Of a stretch of DNA of 64,000 bases, positions 1 through 11,280 are shown one piece after another; positions within the stretch are counted from its first letter, which is position 1, and each line of letters begins with the position of its first letter. The notes beneath the pieces were generated by a model, which was not told where the DNA came from, did not search any database, and saw only the letters and a list, made by a program, of their open reading frames with translations. Both the position numbers and the translations under genes were made by a program. Location: NCBI GenBank assembly GCA_013076295.1, contig RQOL01000818.1, forward strand, positions 58,375 to 122,374. The letters run 5' to 3'. This DNA is from Sanderia malayensis (taxonomy: Eukaryota; Cnidaria; Scyphozoa; Semaeostomeae; Pelagiidae).

Positions 1-189
1 TAAAACGGATCGCTCTATCTGGATTGGGATAGTAGTTTCGATTAACTGGGGTCGTTTGATATGTTGTTTAAATCATGTTAGTTAGTTCCGACCAGAGATT
101 GATGTCACGGCAACGCTTCCGTGGTTTCACGTTTTTACGTGCGAAATTCCATTCTAATCATGGAATCAAAATCATTCCCACAGACTCAC
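1..189. other. Window edge, probable intron of the NUDT6-like locus
   Basis: No coding exon is visible here. The stretch follows a consensus minus-strand donor (GTGAGT, read at 189-184) that closes the last visible exon of the NUDT6-like gene, so it is most simply read as intron. No further exon of that gene and no recognisable repeat was seen in it. Confidence 0.4.
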
Positions 190-2199
190 CAGCTTCAATG
201 CCAGCTTCTTCCTTCATTTCTCTCATCGCAGTAGCAGCTAAAGCAAAGATAACTCCATGATCTCAACTCAAAAAGAAGCTTATTAGAGCAGAGAACCTAA
301 TAGAAAGGGGGGTTTTTTATGCCAAGATACATACATATATTAGAAATAAATAAGTGATATGCAAAGTCTTGCAAGAAATTTTTATCAGATATTTATGTTT
401 CACATGATATAAGTGAGAGGTTTTGCATGCAATCCAGGAAACAAGAATAAAGAAAGATTCATGCTTACCCGATATCTTCATTTGGTTCAGCAAAGCCACA
501 AGGAAACTTCCATTTCTTTATCTGACATGACATATTTTCAATTAAATTTGTATGCAATATACAGGGTGGCCCAGAAAAAAGTAATCCCCCCACAAAATAT
601 TTCGTAAAAAATATTTCTGGAGTAGCAATTTCATGAAATTCATACTTCAAGTTATTCCACTTAAGTGCGATATTTTGTGTAAGTATTGTGCTGGTAGAGT
701 TTATTATCTCTGAGCAAATGTGCTCTCAAACTTAAGCATCCAAAAACACAATCTTTGGAAACATGTAACTTCATATTGACGCAACAAAACACGAAAAACT
801 TCAACAACTCATTCTATCAGTCACATAAGATGTTCAAAATGTCAGTCTGATAAGATTCTTTTTCTTCCCCATCCTTTTTCTATTCTTAAATTCTTTATAA
901 AATGCTTATCTTCTACTGATATTACAGGCATTTTCCTTTACGTTAATTTTTGTTTTGTTTGCTCGCTTGACGTGATGAAATTTCAATTTCCCGCCAAAAC
1001 AGCGGGTTTTTGAATGTCACGAATTTAATGCCTCATTGTACCTAGATGGAAGCTCTAAACATGAAGATATTTCTACACGTTAATAAACTTGAATTGAATA
1101 GGTTGGGGGTTACTTTTTTCTGGGCCACCCTGTATGTATGCTAAAGCTGCAGCAGTTAAATAAATAAAATGTCATTACAGATATAAAACCAAATTATGTG
1201 AATGAAAACTAGGCCATGCTTAATAATATTAAGTTAAAATACCTACTTTTCCTTTGTCAACAACAAGTGCTTCCTGTGTTTCTTCATTACGTACCATGCC
1301 TTGAGCAAAAATGATTCAAAATTAAACCATTAGTTCAAAATGATTCATATACCTGAACGTTTCATTGAAAAACTTTGTCTAGAAGTATACTACCTTGCAA
1401 AAAGCAAAGCTAATAGAGATACAATTGCAACATTGATATAAGATTATGCTAGCAAACACATTTCCAATACCTACTTGGTACACCAACAGTGTGAAAAGCT
1501 TATTGGGGAATTTTATGTTCTTTATCTTCTGGTAGCCATTTGTCATCATTATGTAATCGATTATTGCGTGATGGCAGCTCAAGCCTGAAGAACTCAGGTA
1601 TGGTATCGCCCAATGGTATTTTAATGGTATTGACACAAATATTCCTCTCATCCCATCTGCCTTCCAGATATTGAGGTATTCTAGGAAGATGCAAGAAAGA
1701 TAATATGATAAAACAGTTGATAAGTAAATGTTGTTGATTACAGATTGATGAATGGATGAGCAAATGAATGGATGACTTAACAAATCAACAAATCAATGCA
1801 GGAATGAATGAACAATGTATGAATAGAATAGGAAATGAATTAGAGGAAAGGAAGAAATGCAAAAAGTTGAAAAAGACAAATTATTTCACCTGATAAACTT
1901 CCAGCAAATTCGTCTTTATCTTCATTCTCTGCAACAACTCCAAGATCTAATAGAAAACCACAAACACGTGTTTCTTTCCAGACCCAGCCATGTTTTTAAA
2001 ACTTACTTCCATTACATTGGTCTCGAGAAGGCAAAGTAATGTTCCGTTTTTAGGTGTAAAGGTCCCTTTTCTTCTTACACGTACAATGACATTTTTTCAT
2101 GGTTAAGGTTAGAGACCTGTGACTTTCTAAATTGTAGCCATTCAAGGACGAAATATGGCTAGAATATCGCTGCAGCGGCCGTCTTGTTGCCGTAGCCAT
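190..2199 (-). pseudogene. NUDT6-like Nudix hydrolase, exons 1-6, damaged
   Basis: Nudix hydrolases cleave nucleoside diphosphates linked to another group; NUDT6 is the mitochondrial member whose substrate is poorly defined. Exons on the minus strand are: 2199-2079 (ATG at 2199, Arg/Ser-rich start MATATRRPLQRYSS suited to a mitochondrial presequence), 1946-1890, 1680-1475, 1299-1247, 521-469 and 237-190. Each is bounded by AG and GT, and the phases agree between exons 1-2, 2-3 and 4-5. Exon 3 has the family's SSSGLSCHHA and then KWLPEDKEHKIP. Exon 4 has ALVVDKGK. Exon 5 has WKFPCGFAEPNEDI and exon 6 has REMKEEAGI, together making the box GX5EX7REUXEEXGU with all acidic residues present. Damage: one base is missing in an A run at about 1539-1541, a TAA at 1502-1500 replaces the expected Tyr, and the exon 5 donor leaves two bases where exon 6 needs one. 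The rest of the protein is not found to the left. Family is confident; pseudogene versus sequence error is open. Confidence 0.72.
562..1132. mobile_element. 571-bp MITE, Tc1/mariner-like, in NUDT6-like intron 4
   Basis: The element starts with CAGGGTGGCCCAG (562) and ends with its reverse complement (to 1132). The terminal inverted repeats match perfectly for 23 bases, then continue into a C-rich stretch after one difference. A TA dinucleotide lies directly outside each end (560-561 and 1133-1134), as expected for Tc1/mariner-type insertion. The interior has no transposase-length open frame, so it would depend on an enzyme made elsewhere. It lies wholly inside the intron between exons at 1299-1247 and 521-469 of the minus-strand NUDT6-like gene. 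The superfamily rests on the TA target and TIR style only. Confidence 0.8.
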
Positions 2200-3516
2200 T
2201 TAATATATATGATGATTTCTAAAAATGATGTGACTTCGGTGACGAACTTGCGTAACTCCTCTCTTGGTTCACGCCCACTCTTGAAGGCCCATCGGGCCTA
2301 AGGACCAAATCGTTGATTGATAGAGCTAACTATCAGCGAACGTTCAAGCTACAGCTAGACAAATATTCAAAATAAAAGTCCTGGGTATGTAATACCTAAA
2401 ACATCCAGGCAAGTCTCCAGGTAGAATACTCCAGAATAGCAGGGCGGAACAATTTTAACAGCCAAAGGCCACAACAATTTTCTTGTCCCTTTTTCGATTT
2501 TCGATACAGCGCAGTGCAACCTCGCTTTGAAATTTTAATACATTTGTTCTATGAATTCTTATGCCCATCCTCTCATCCTCTCATCATGCTGATCAGTCTA
2601 TTTTCTGTATTAACTTTCGATTTATCAGCTTTCAGTTAGTAGTTGAACCCTTACAGGTTTGTGGTTAGCCCCTGCCACGCAAAGACATCAAAGGAAGAGA
2701 CATCAACGCAAGGTATATAAGAAAGCAGGGTCCCAAAACATACGTGCTCGGACCCTGACTTATAATAGAGAAAGTACGAAAGCAGCCATGGTAGCGGCAA
2801 CAGTGGCAAACCAGTGGGGAACAATACGTAACAACAGAGAGAGTAGCAAGAAGATTGCCATATAGAACTGATTTCACGGTGCACCCTGAACTGGTATCTT
2901 GATTTAATAATGACTGGCATATGTTTGTATGTTGTGTGGCTTTGATATTTGGTTATGTAGCTAAATGAAAATAGTTCAACCAATTATCCTTTCCATTCAG
3001 CTCTTTCCACCTGGGATACAAAGCTTGTTTTAAAATCTGAAGCACCCAACCGGACTTTCTCCCATCAGATCAAAAACATTTTTCAGTCCTTTTATATTTG
3101 GAATATCTTTCTCGAAATTTCAAATAACCCGTGTCTCTCTAACAAAATGCGATTTCGTCGCAGAAACAATTGGTTGTGGTTGAACTCGAGCAAGTCTTCA
3201 TACTACTCCCGACAAATGAGTGTTCAAAGTATGTTCAGCTTCCTTTATAATTTTTCTTGCTTTCAAAGTTTGATGTCAGAAGGGCCGTTGGCCGATTGTG
3301 ACTCCCACAAACCATTACCAGATCCGCCAAGACCATTATATTTCCCGTCGATATTCTCATGTTGACTGGCTGTTTCCGATCCAGCACAAGTAGCAAAGGA
3401 AAATTCCTTTAAATTTTTAAAATCCTTGTTCTTCAGCCACAACTCGCAAAATGCATAAAAAGACATCATTGCATAGCACGGGTAATAGAATCCGTTTCAT
3501 TTCTGGGGTAACCATT
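2200..3516. other. Intergenic DNA, possible NUDT6-like promoter side
   Basis: I see no exon here that I can assign to a family. The short open frames near 2650-2980 and 3147-3469 show no recognised motif and no clear splice context. A GTGGGCGTG box of KLF/EGR style (minus strand, 2278-2270) lies about 70 bases upstream of the NUDT6-like ATG and could belong to its promoter. A short palindrome (GGCCCATCGGGCC, about 2286-2298) is nearby. Function of either is inference. Confidence 0.35.
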
Positions 3517-3902
3517 TCATATACATGGGTCAGTGAACACGCTAACACATACGCAAGATCCATGTGATGAATAAGAGAAGATTAAGGTTTTAAAGGTCTT
3601 ATGAAAAACACTGAATGTTTTATCATAAGGTGGAATCCAGCTAGTCATTCGCTCTGGTACAATATCAACATCTTCAAAGCCATTTTTCAAACCTGATAAG
3701 CCAGCGCAGCGACACGTCTTGTCAACGGTGTTGAGTCTTCGCACTGAAGCAGATAATCAAGTGGTAAACATGCGCATTTGGCAATCTCAGTTTCGCATAT
3801 CTTGATGTCAAATGTCAAAGGTTGAAGGCGACATATGAAGAAAGATCGGACATGTTAAAAGCCACACCATGTTGTTGTCGAAATTCAACAATGCTTTGAG
3901 TT
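3517..3902 (-). pseudogene. NUDT6-like C-terminal exon, out of order and frameshifted
   Basis: After the acceptor at 3905-3903, the minus strand reads ELKALLNF, then in the next frame RQQHGVAFNMSDL, then FFICRLQPLTFDIKICE, then STPLTRRVAALAY, and finally GLKNGFEDVDIVPER to a TGA at 3519-3517. In that order these match the NUDT6 tail (the RQQH stretch, the ICRL strand, the TPITSRVA helix and the GF.D.DL.VEELP end). Joining them needs one extra base near 3881, 3841-3844 and 3692-3694, each in or beside a short run. The exon starts in phase 1, which fits the visible exon 6 (237-190). However, it lies 1.3 kb upstream of exon 1 on the same strand, so it is either the remnant of a second tandem copy or a displaced exon of the same gene. 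Confidence 0.68.
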
Positions 3903-4048
3903 CTACGAAAGCAAACAGTTATTTAAAAGTATCTTCGACTATATAATGCTTAATGATAAAGAATATGAAAAAAGTAAACTTTGGTTCTTAAGCTTGTCTC
4001 CCCAAAATAACGTAAATAAAATTATATATATCTAAAAAAATCGAGTAA

Positions 4049-4143
4049 CCAATCTCGCAAGGCATGATTGGTGGGGGAAATTAAGCAGCTCTTGTCGCAG
4101 TGTGGCCATAAGCCATACCAGCATTGTATTGTTTATGACGTCA
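4049..4143. promoter_or_regulatory. Opposed CCAAT boxes plus CRE palindrome upstream of the 4318 gene
   Basis: CCAAT at 4049-4053 faces ATTGG at 4067-4071, and a perfect TGACGTCA lies at 4136-4143, about 175 bases before the ATG at 4318. NF-Y binds CCAAT boxes and CREB/ATF proteins bind this palindrome, and the two often act together in core promoters. The clustering is seen in the sequence; that it drives the plus-strand gene is inference, and no transcription start is known. Confidence 0.4.
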
Positions 4144-4317
4144 AATGAATAATAATGTTGCTATAGATATATGAGATAAACAACCATCACAAACTCAGTT
4201 GCAACTTCGCAATTTCCAAAGTGCACACAGGAGAGACCCTATTCAATTTCAATCGCTAAACAATAAATTTTTCCATTTATTTGGGATAAATTGAACATCA
4301 AAAGTCGAAATTTCAAG

Positions 4318-7300
4318 ATGGAATACAGCATTCGAAAATCGATCGCTAAATTCAAAGCTTCGCTTGAAAAACCATCACAATATTATGCCGAGGAGAAGGT
4401 AGGACTAATCAATTGATTAACAAACATTGGCACAAATTTTAAAGAACATTTCTCTGCACATGAACATTTGTACGAAATGAATGACCAAAAACTGGAGCAT
4501 ATTGTTCTGCGTAACTTGTTGGAAAAACCGACCCACCTTCAACCTTTGCAGCGAAGAACATCACGTTTTTCGGTAACTTTAAAGTCTTATAAGAAAAAAA
4601 GAGATTGCTTTTTGCTAAAACACGGAAAAGTTTCTTAAAACTTGCACAGAAATAACGAAACAATTTGTATTTTTATGGTAAAAAAACCTACTAACAAAAC
4701 ACAACTTTAATATGTAGAAGTATTTATTGGTAGAAAATAATTTCATAAAAATACGGAAAACGATATGCGCCATTATTAATTAGCTATTGTTGCTAAGACC
4801 AATCACTAGGTCTGGCACCTATCCCAAAATGCTTAGCAAGCTAGCGTAACACCCAGATTAACAAAATCAATTTGACTTATTTGCAATCATTAAGCCTAAA
4901 TTATAGTACTTTTTATTTAACTTAACGAATTTACGAGTGTTATTACGAGTCATTATTATCACTAATATTCATTTTAACTTTTAATTATTAGCTTTACTAT
5001 CTGCAACGAACAAATGGCAATAAGATTTGGAGAATGTTTAACAGCTTATTGCTTAATATAGGTAACATATAACTCCATATAACACGTCACCCAGCTTAAC
5101 AAGTAAGCGTGCTTATTGCAGAAGCTAGTTCCACACTTGCATCAGTTGAACAGAAATAAATATATACATAAACATTGTTTCTCTAGATTGCCTCTATAGT
5201 AGGTTGGCTGATCTGAGCGAAGTCAGAGATGATCAGCAGGGCAACATGAAGAAAATGCAAATGCCTACTTATCGAAAGTTTGCATTCAATAAGGTACATT
5301 ATATTTCATATTTTGATGGCTCCAGTTGACTTTTATAGTTCCTCTTAATTCTCTTTGCATTCAGTTTAAGTGCTTGATATAACTCTTACTCTAAAACAGA
5401 TCAAAGATCATGTCAATGAGATCTTAGAGCACCATGCAGACCTTTATTCAATGGTAAGATGATGAATTCAAGTTAATTCCAATGCACAATAAAAATAATC
5501 CATAATTACAAATCTGTCATCTGGTTTAGACATTTAACAACCTGTAGATCTTATGTACAACTACTTACCATTTATAGATTGCAAGCTACCATATGAGTGT
5601 CCGGAACAAGATTCTCGACCTGGCAGCATATGTCAAAAGGATCATGAAAACTTGGGACAGGTTCTTTTATGGAATAACATTGATGGTAGGCAGTTCTTCA
5701 CTATTTTTTATGCATGTTAACAAGAAGGCAAATGATGTGAAAGTTTCTAGGAGTATGTTCAGTATCGAAGCAATACAAATTATCGATTTTAGTCACAAGA
5801 TGATGTCGAAAGACTGGCAGAAGACATCAAAATATTCCATAGAAACTCGTATTTTAAAACGAGAACATGCTCTAAAAAACTACTGGAGATAAGAGATGAT
5901 CTCACCGAGATAATTGCTTCCTGCAAAACAAGAACATACAAGGAAGCACAAGCATGCTACGACAGAACATCTTACCTATTCAGAATGGAAAGCCTAAAAT
6001 TTGAGGAAGAATACTTAAATGATTCAGAAGACAGCCTTGCATGTCTGCAGAAAAACGACAACAAGCGAAAAGAAAAGAAATCAAAGAAACCAGAAAAGAA
6101 GAAGTGTCCGCCAGCAAAGCTATCTTCAATGGCAGAAAACAAAGAAGATACATGTTCTTCGTCTGGCAATGCTAATGTGCATTCAGCACAGATGAGAAAA
6201 ATAACTCTTGCTGAATACTGGTCGAGAAAAAGAAGCGATTCTCAATGCCAGTCATCAAAACAAATGACAAGTATTGAGAATGCAAAAGTCGAAGAAGCTA
6301 AGCAATTAGTTGAGCCTGAAACTCAGATGCCGGAAGATTATCAAAGGTTGACAATGAATCACAAGGCACCACAGTCGATGAAAAGATCAATTTCTTTGGT
6401 GTACAAAGAATGTAGGCAAAGCAGCTTGAAGAAAAGAGTTGCTTATCAACAGCATCGAGCAGAAGCAAAAAGAATTAAGTTATCGCCCGATCAAGAAGAA
6501 GAAATGCAAAGGAAAAGAGTGGCAGAAGAGTTCAATACCAACACAAAAAAGATCATGGATATCTATTTGTCAAAAAAGAAAAATGAAGCAAAAAGCAAAA
6601 TCCCAGTTACAGAATACAGAAGGGATAAGGATCTTGAAATTCAATTTGGAAAACAACGGAAAGCTGAGAATGACAACGCAACATTTACGTTTAGAAAGCC
6701 AGCTCCTCCAAAGCCAACTAAATTAGCAAGCCATAAATTGCAAGGAAATTCTGCTACAAAGACAAAGGAGACTACATCATTAATTCCAATTCCAAAAACA
6801 CAGGGCTTGGTGCAGGATAAAGCTAACGTTGCAAAAGAGGTTGCAGTAGACACAGGATACTTTGGAACAACCAAAAGAATGTCACAAGATGTGACATTTG
6901 GCACTGGCTTTATCCGTTGCTATGTCAGTAAATTAAGGATGGTTGATCAAGCAAATTATAAGCGATTTAAAACTGCTGCTACATCGACCAAAAGAACTCT
7001 TCCAGCCATTATCTCACATTCAGCCACGCCAAAATTCAGCAGTAATATTTGTAGAACATCAAGGCCGGTGGTTACGAAAGAGCACAATGAAAAAGTGGCA
7101 AGCATAAACAAGGAAAGAATGCCAAGCAGTGTCATTCCAGCGTCCAACCAAGCGATGAAAGTCGTATCTAAAGTTTCCCTACAAGACTCTAGAAAAAGAA
7201 AAAGAAGTGGAAAGGAGGAACAAGCTCAAATAAATGCCACCACACAACAAATTGCAATTGGCATACCGCCATTGGCCAAAAGAGTCAAGTTATGCGAAAC

Positions 7301-7442
7301 TCATCAAAGCAACAGCGACCTGAAGAGATACGACTCCAACTGCAATGAATGCAAATCGATCAGAAGAAGAAGCTCGAGAACCTGGTCATTCAAAAGAAAG
7401 CCAAAGATGAAGCAAACAAAAAGATGCCTTTTTCTAAATTAA
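4318..7442 (+). CDS. Unrecognised lysine-rich, probably nuclear protein, five exons
   Basis: I do not recognise the family. Proposed exons are 4318-4398 (ATG, 27 codons, donor GTAGGA), about 5237-5293 (donor GTACAT), 5400-5453 (donor GTAAGA), 5578-5685 (donor GTAGGC) and 5793-7442 (stop TAA), giving about 649 residues. Exons 3 to 5 join in phase 0 without stops. The start of exon 2 is uncertain: the best acceptor (CTCTAG, to 5186) gives the wrong phase, while the CAG at 5236 fits the phase but lacks a pyrimidine tract. The first 160 or so residues are predicted helical and fairly hydrophobic-patterned (IKDHVNEILEHH, NKILDLAAYVKRIM). The long last exon is low-complexity, Lys/Arg/Ser-rich, with basic clusters such as KRKEKKSKKPEKKK, KKRVAYQQHRAEAKRIK and SRKRKRSGKEE that resemble nuclear localisation signals. 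No catalytic motif is visible. It is intact, unlike its neighbour, and ends about 300 bases before the satellite. Confidence 0.7.
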
Positions 7443-7695
7443 ATCTATGATGGAACTCAGGAGACAATGAAATGCAGCTCACAAACTGCTTCTTAAATTT
7501 AACTTTGAATTTATTTAATTACATATATAGATAATCCTAGGCTTTGAAGTAATGTATTTATTATGAATGGCAAATAATTTATAAGGCAACTCAATTTATG
7601 AGGTTATTTACCAGAATAGTAAATCACAATATTGACTTAAAATTGTAATAATTGATTGACTATGAAATAAGGCAGACATTGAACTGAACTGTGTG
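7443..7695. other. AT-rich intergenic DNA between gene and satellite
   Basis: This holds the 3' flank of the plus-strand gene. I see no canonical plus-strand AATAAA here, only near variants such as AAATAA. No gene or repeat unit is visible. The first diverged repeat copies begin just to the right. Confidence 0.45.
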
Positions 7696-7736
7696 TTTAT
7701 TTCTTGTTGCAACTCTTTCATCAACAAATTATTTTA
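7696..7736 (-). terminator. Minus-strand stop codon and AATAAA at the array edge
   Basis: The acidic reading frame of the outermost module ends in TAA at 7736-7734. AATAAA follows on the same strand at 7701-7696, 33 bases past the stop. That is a plausible spacing for a compact 3' UTR, and would mark the end of a minus-strand gene whose last exon is the left edge of the array. Usage as a polyadenylation site is inference. Confidence 0.4.
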
Positions 7737-8030
7737 GACGCAATAGTCAATTTCATTGTCAATGACATATTCATCATAATATTCATCTTCATTGTCATCC
7801 CGAAACTCGACACAATTGTCAATTTCATTCTCAATGACACGTTTATCGTATTATTCATCTTCATTGTCGTCCACATACTCGATGCAGCTGTTAGCTTCAT
7901 TGCCAATGTCAATCTCATCGTCATAATCCTCTTGATTATTAGCATCATTTCGGCGCAATTGTCATCTTACTTGTCAATGCCATATTCATCGTAATATTCG
8001 TCTTCATTGTCAGCCCCGTGTTGTACGCAG
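7734..8030 (-). pseudogene. Diverged 3' end of an acidic 24-residue-repeat reading frame
   Basis: Read on the minus strand, this edge gives successive modules such as DNEDEYYDEYVIDNEIDYC and IENEIDNCVEFRDDNEDEYY, ending in a stop at 7734. Each is 24 codons with the plan D-N-E-D-E-Y-Y-D-E-x-x-I-x-N-E-x-x-N-C. They differ from each other more than the interior copies do, as expected at the edge of an array kept uniform by unequal exchange. At least two in-frame TAA codons and one frame change interrupt it, one TAA at a Tyr position and one at a Glu position. I read it as the remains of the C-terminus of an acidic repeat protein. No family is recognised. Confidence 0.5.
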
Positions 8031-9869
8031 TTGTCCTCTTCCTTGTCAATGCATTATTCATCGTAATATTCAGCTTCATTGTCAGCCTCGTACTGTACGC
8101 AGTTTTCATCTTCCTTGTCAATGCAATATTCCTCGTAATATACATCTTCATTGTCATCCAGAAACTCGACCCAATTGTCACTTTCATTCTCGATGACATA
8201 TTCATCGTAAATTTCATCTTCATTGTCCTCCACAAACCCGACGCAGTTGTCATTATCTTCCTCAATGCCATATTCATCTTACTATTTTTGCAATTCGATG
8301 TCAGCCTGATTTTGGATGCGATTGTCACTTTCATTCTCGATGACATATTCGTCGCAAAATTCATCTTCATTGTCCTCCACAAACACGACGCAGTTGTCAT
8401 TATCTTCCTCAGTGCCATATTCATCTTATTATCTTCGCTATTCGATGTCAGCCTCTTTTTGGGTGCTATTGTCACTTTCATTCTCGATGACATATTCATC
8501 GTGAAATTCATTTTCATTGTCCTCCACAAACACGACGCAGTTGTCATTATCTTCCTCAATGCCATATTCATCTCATTATTTTTGCATTTCGATGTCAGCC
8601 TCATTTTGGATGCAATTGTCAATTTCATTCTCGAGGACATATTTATCGTGAAATTCATCTTCATTGTCCTCCACAAACACGACGCAGTTTTCATTATCTT
8701 CCTCAATGCCATATTCATCTTATTAGTTTTTGCAATTCGATGTGAGCCTCATTTTGGATGCAATTGTCACTTTCATTCTCGATGAATAATTCATCGTAAA
8801 ATTCATCCTTATTGTCCACCACAGATTCGACACAGTTAGTAGCTTCATTGTTAATGTCAATCTCATCGTGATATTGAACTTCATTGTCGTCCACATACTC
8901 GATGCAGCTGTTAGTTTCATTGTTAATGTCAATCTCATCGTAATAATCATCTTCATTGTCCCCCACAAACACGACGCAGTTGTCATTATCTTCCTCAATG
9001 CCACATTCATCTTATTATTTTTGCAATTCGATGTCAGCCTCAATTTGGATGCAATTGTCACTTTCATTCTCGATGACATATTCATCGTAAAATTCATCTT
9101 CATTGTCGTCCACAAACACGACGCAGTTGTCATTATCTTCCTCAATGCCATATTCATCTTATTATTTTTGCAATTCGATGTCAGCCTCATTTTGGATGCA
9201 ATTGTCACTTTCATTCTCGATGAATAATTCATCGTAAAATTCAACTTCATTGTGCACCACAGATTCGCCACAGTTAGTAGCTCCCTTGTTAATGTCAATC
9301 TCATCGTGATATTGAACTTCATTGTCGTCCACATACTCGATGCAGCTGTTAGTTTCATTGTTAATGTCAATCTCATCGTAATATTCATCTTCATTGTCCT
9401 CCACAATCACGACGCAGTTGTCATTATCTTCCTCAATGCCACATTCATCTTATTATCTTTGCAATTCGATGTCAGCATCTTTCTGGATGCAATTGTCATT
9501 TTCATTCTCGATGACATAGTCATCGTATAATTCATCTTCATTGTCATCCACAAACACGACGCAGTTGTCATTATCTTCCTCAATGCCATATTCATCTCGT
9601 TATTTTTGCAATTCGATGTCAGCCTCATTTTGGATGCAATTGTCATTTTCATTCTCGATGACATATTCATCGCAAAATTCACCTTCATTGTCCTCCACAC
9701 ACACGACGCAGTTGTCATTATCTTCCTCAATGCCATATTCATCTTATTATTTTTGCAATTCGATGTCAGCCTCAATTTGGATGCAATTGTCACTTTCATT
9801 CTCGATGACATATTCATCGTAAAATTCATCTTCATTGTCGTCCACAAACACGACGCAGTTGTCATTATC

Positions 9870-11280
9870 TTCCTCAATGCGATATTCATCTTATTATTTT
9901 TGCAATTCGATGTCAGCCTCATTTTGGATGCAATTGTCACTTTCATTCTCGATGAATAATTCATCGTAAAATTCAACTTCATTGTGCACCACAGATTCGC
10001 CACAGTTAGTAGCTCCCTTGTTAATGTCAATCTCATCGTGATATTGAACTTCATTGTCGTCCACATACTCGATGCAGCTGTTAGTTTCATTGTTAATGCC
10101 AATCTCATCGTAATATTCATCTTCATTGTCCTCCACAATCACGACGCAGTTGTCATTATCTTCCTCAATGCCACATTCATCTTATTATCTTTGCAATTCG
10201 ATGTCAGCATCTTTTTGGATGCAATTGTCATTTTTATTCTCGATGACATATTCATCGTGAAATTCATTTTCATTGTCCTCCACAAACACGACGCAGTTGT
10301 CATTACCTTCCTCAATGCCACATTCATCTTATTATCTTTGCAATTCGATGTGAGCCTCATTTTGGATGCAATTGTCACTTTCATTCTCGATGAATAATTC
10401 ATCGTAAAATTCATCCTTATTGTCCACCACAGATTCGACACAGTTAGTAGCTTCATTGTTAATGTCAATCTCATCGTGATATTGAACTTCATTGTCGTCC
10501 ACATACTCGATGCAGCCGTTAGTTTCATTGTTAATGTCAATCTCATTGTAATAATCATCTTCATTGTCCCCCACAAACACGACGCAGTTGTCATTATCTT
10601 CCTCAATGCCACATTCATCTTATTATTTTTGCAATTCGATGTCAGCCTCAATTTGGATGCAATTGTCACTTTCATTCTCGATGACATATTCATCGTAAAA
10701 TTCATCTTCATTGTCGTCCACAAACACGACGCAGTTGTCATAATCTTCCTCAATGCCATATTCATCTTATTATTTTTGCAATTCGATGTCAGCCTCATTT
10801 TGGATGCAATTGTCACTTTCATTCTCGATGAATAATTCATCGTAAAATTCAACTTCATTGTGCACCACAGATTCGCCACAGTTAGTAGCTCCCTTGTTAA
10901 TGTCAATCTCATCGTGATATTGAACTTCATTGTCGTCCACATACTCGATGCAGCTGTTAGTTTCATTGTTAATGTCAATCTCATCGTAATATTCATCTTC
11001 ATTGTCCTCCACAATCACGACGCAGTTGTCATTATCTTTCTCAATGCCACATTCATCTTATTATCTTTGCAATTCGATGTCAGCATCTTTCTGGATGCAA
11101 TTGTCATTTTCATTCTCGATGACATAGTCATCGTATAATTCATCTTCATTGTCATCCACAAACACGACGCAGTTGTCATTATCTTCCTCAATGCCATATT
11201 CATCTCGTTATTTTTGCAATTCGATGTCAGCCTCATTTTGGATGCAATTGTCATTTTCATTCTCGATGACATATTCATCG
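9870..11280. repeat. Block duplicated at +2190 bp (12060-13470)
   Basis: Unit order and variants match between this block and 12060-13470. Reading frames at 9984, 10139, 10476 and 10860 reappear at 12174, 12329, 12666 and 13050 with the same translation. 2190 is 5 x 438. Boundaries are judged from where variants stop matching and are approximate. Confidence 0.8.
10143..11018. repeat. Two tandem 438-bp higher-order units
   Basis: C+D+A+B followed by A+B gives 438 bp, repeated twice (C+D blocks end at 10142, 10580 and 11018 on the minus strand). The pair is found again, essentially unchanged, at 12333-13208. The 438-bp form is the most frequent higher-order unit in the window. Confidence 0.8.

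Noticed and set aside
4411..4635. Extra exon after 4411 (frame with EHFSAHEHLYEMNDQKLEH)
   Set aside because: The frame is open for about 70 codons, but no acceptor and donor pair keeps phase with exon 1 and the later exons.
5187..5236. Using the strong CTCTAG acceptor for exon 2 of the plus-strand gene
   Set aside because: It gives an open frame that joins the later exons, but exon 1 ends in phase 0 and this acceptor needs phase 1. Kept only as an alternative.
5201..5245. Small structured RNA suggested by inverted CTGATC/GATCAG motifs
   Set aside because: The pairing is short, no promoter or terminator of an RNA gene is visible, and the stretch overlaps a likely exon.
1475..8030. Alternative genetic code reading TAA as Tyr
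   Set aside because: TAA falls on a Tyr position in NUDT6-like exon 3, in B modules and once at the array edge. However, another edge TAA falls on Glu, B modules also use TGA there, one-base losses occur as well, and the intact gene at 4318-7442 uses ordinary Tyr codons and ends at TAA.
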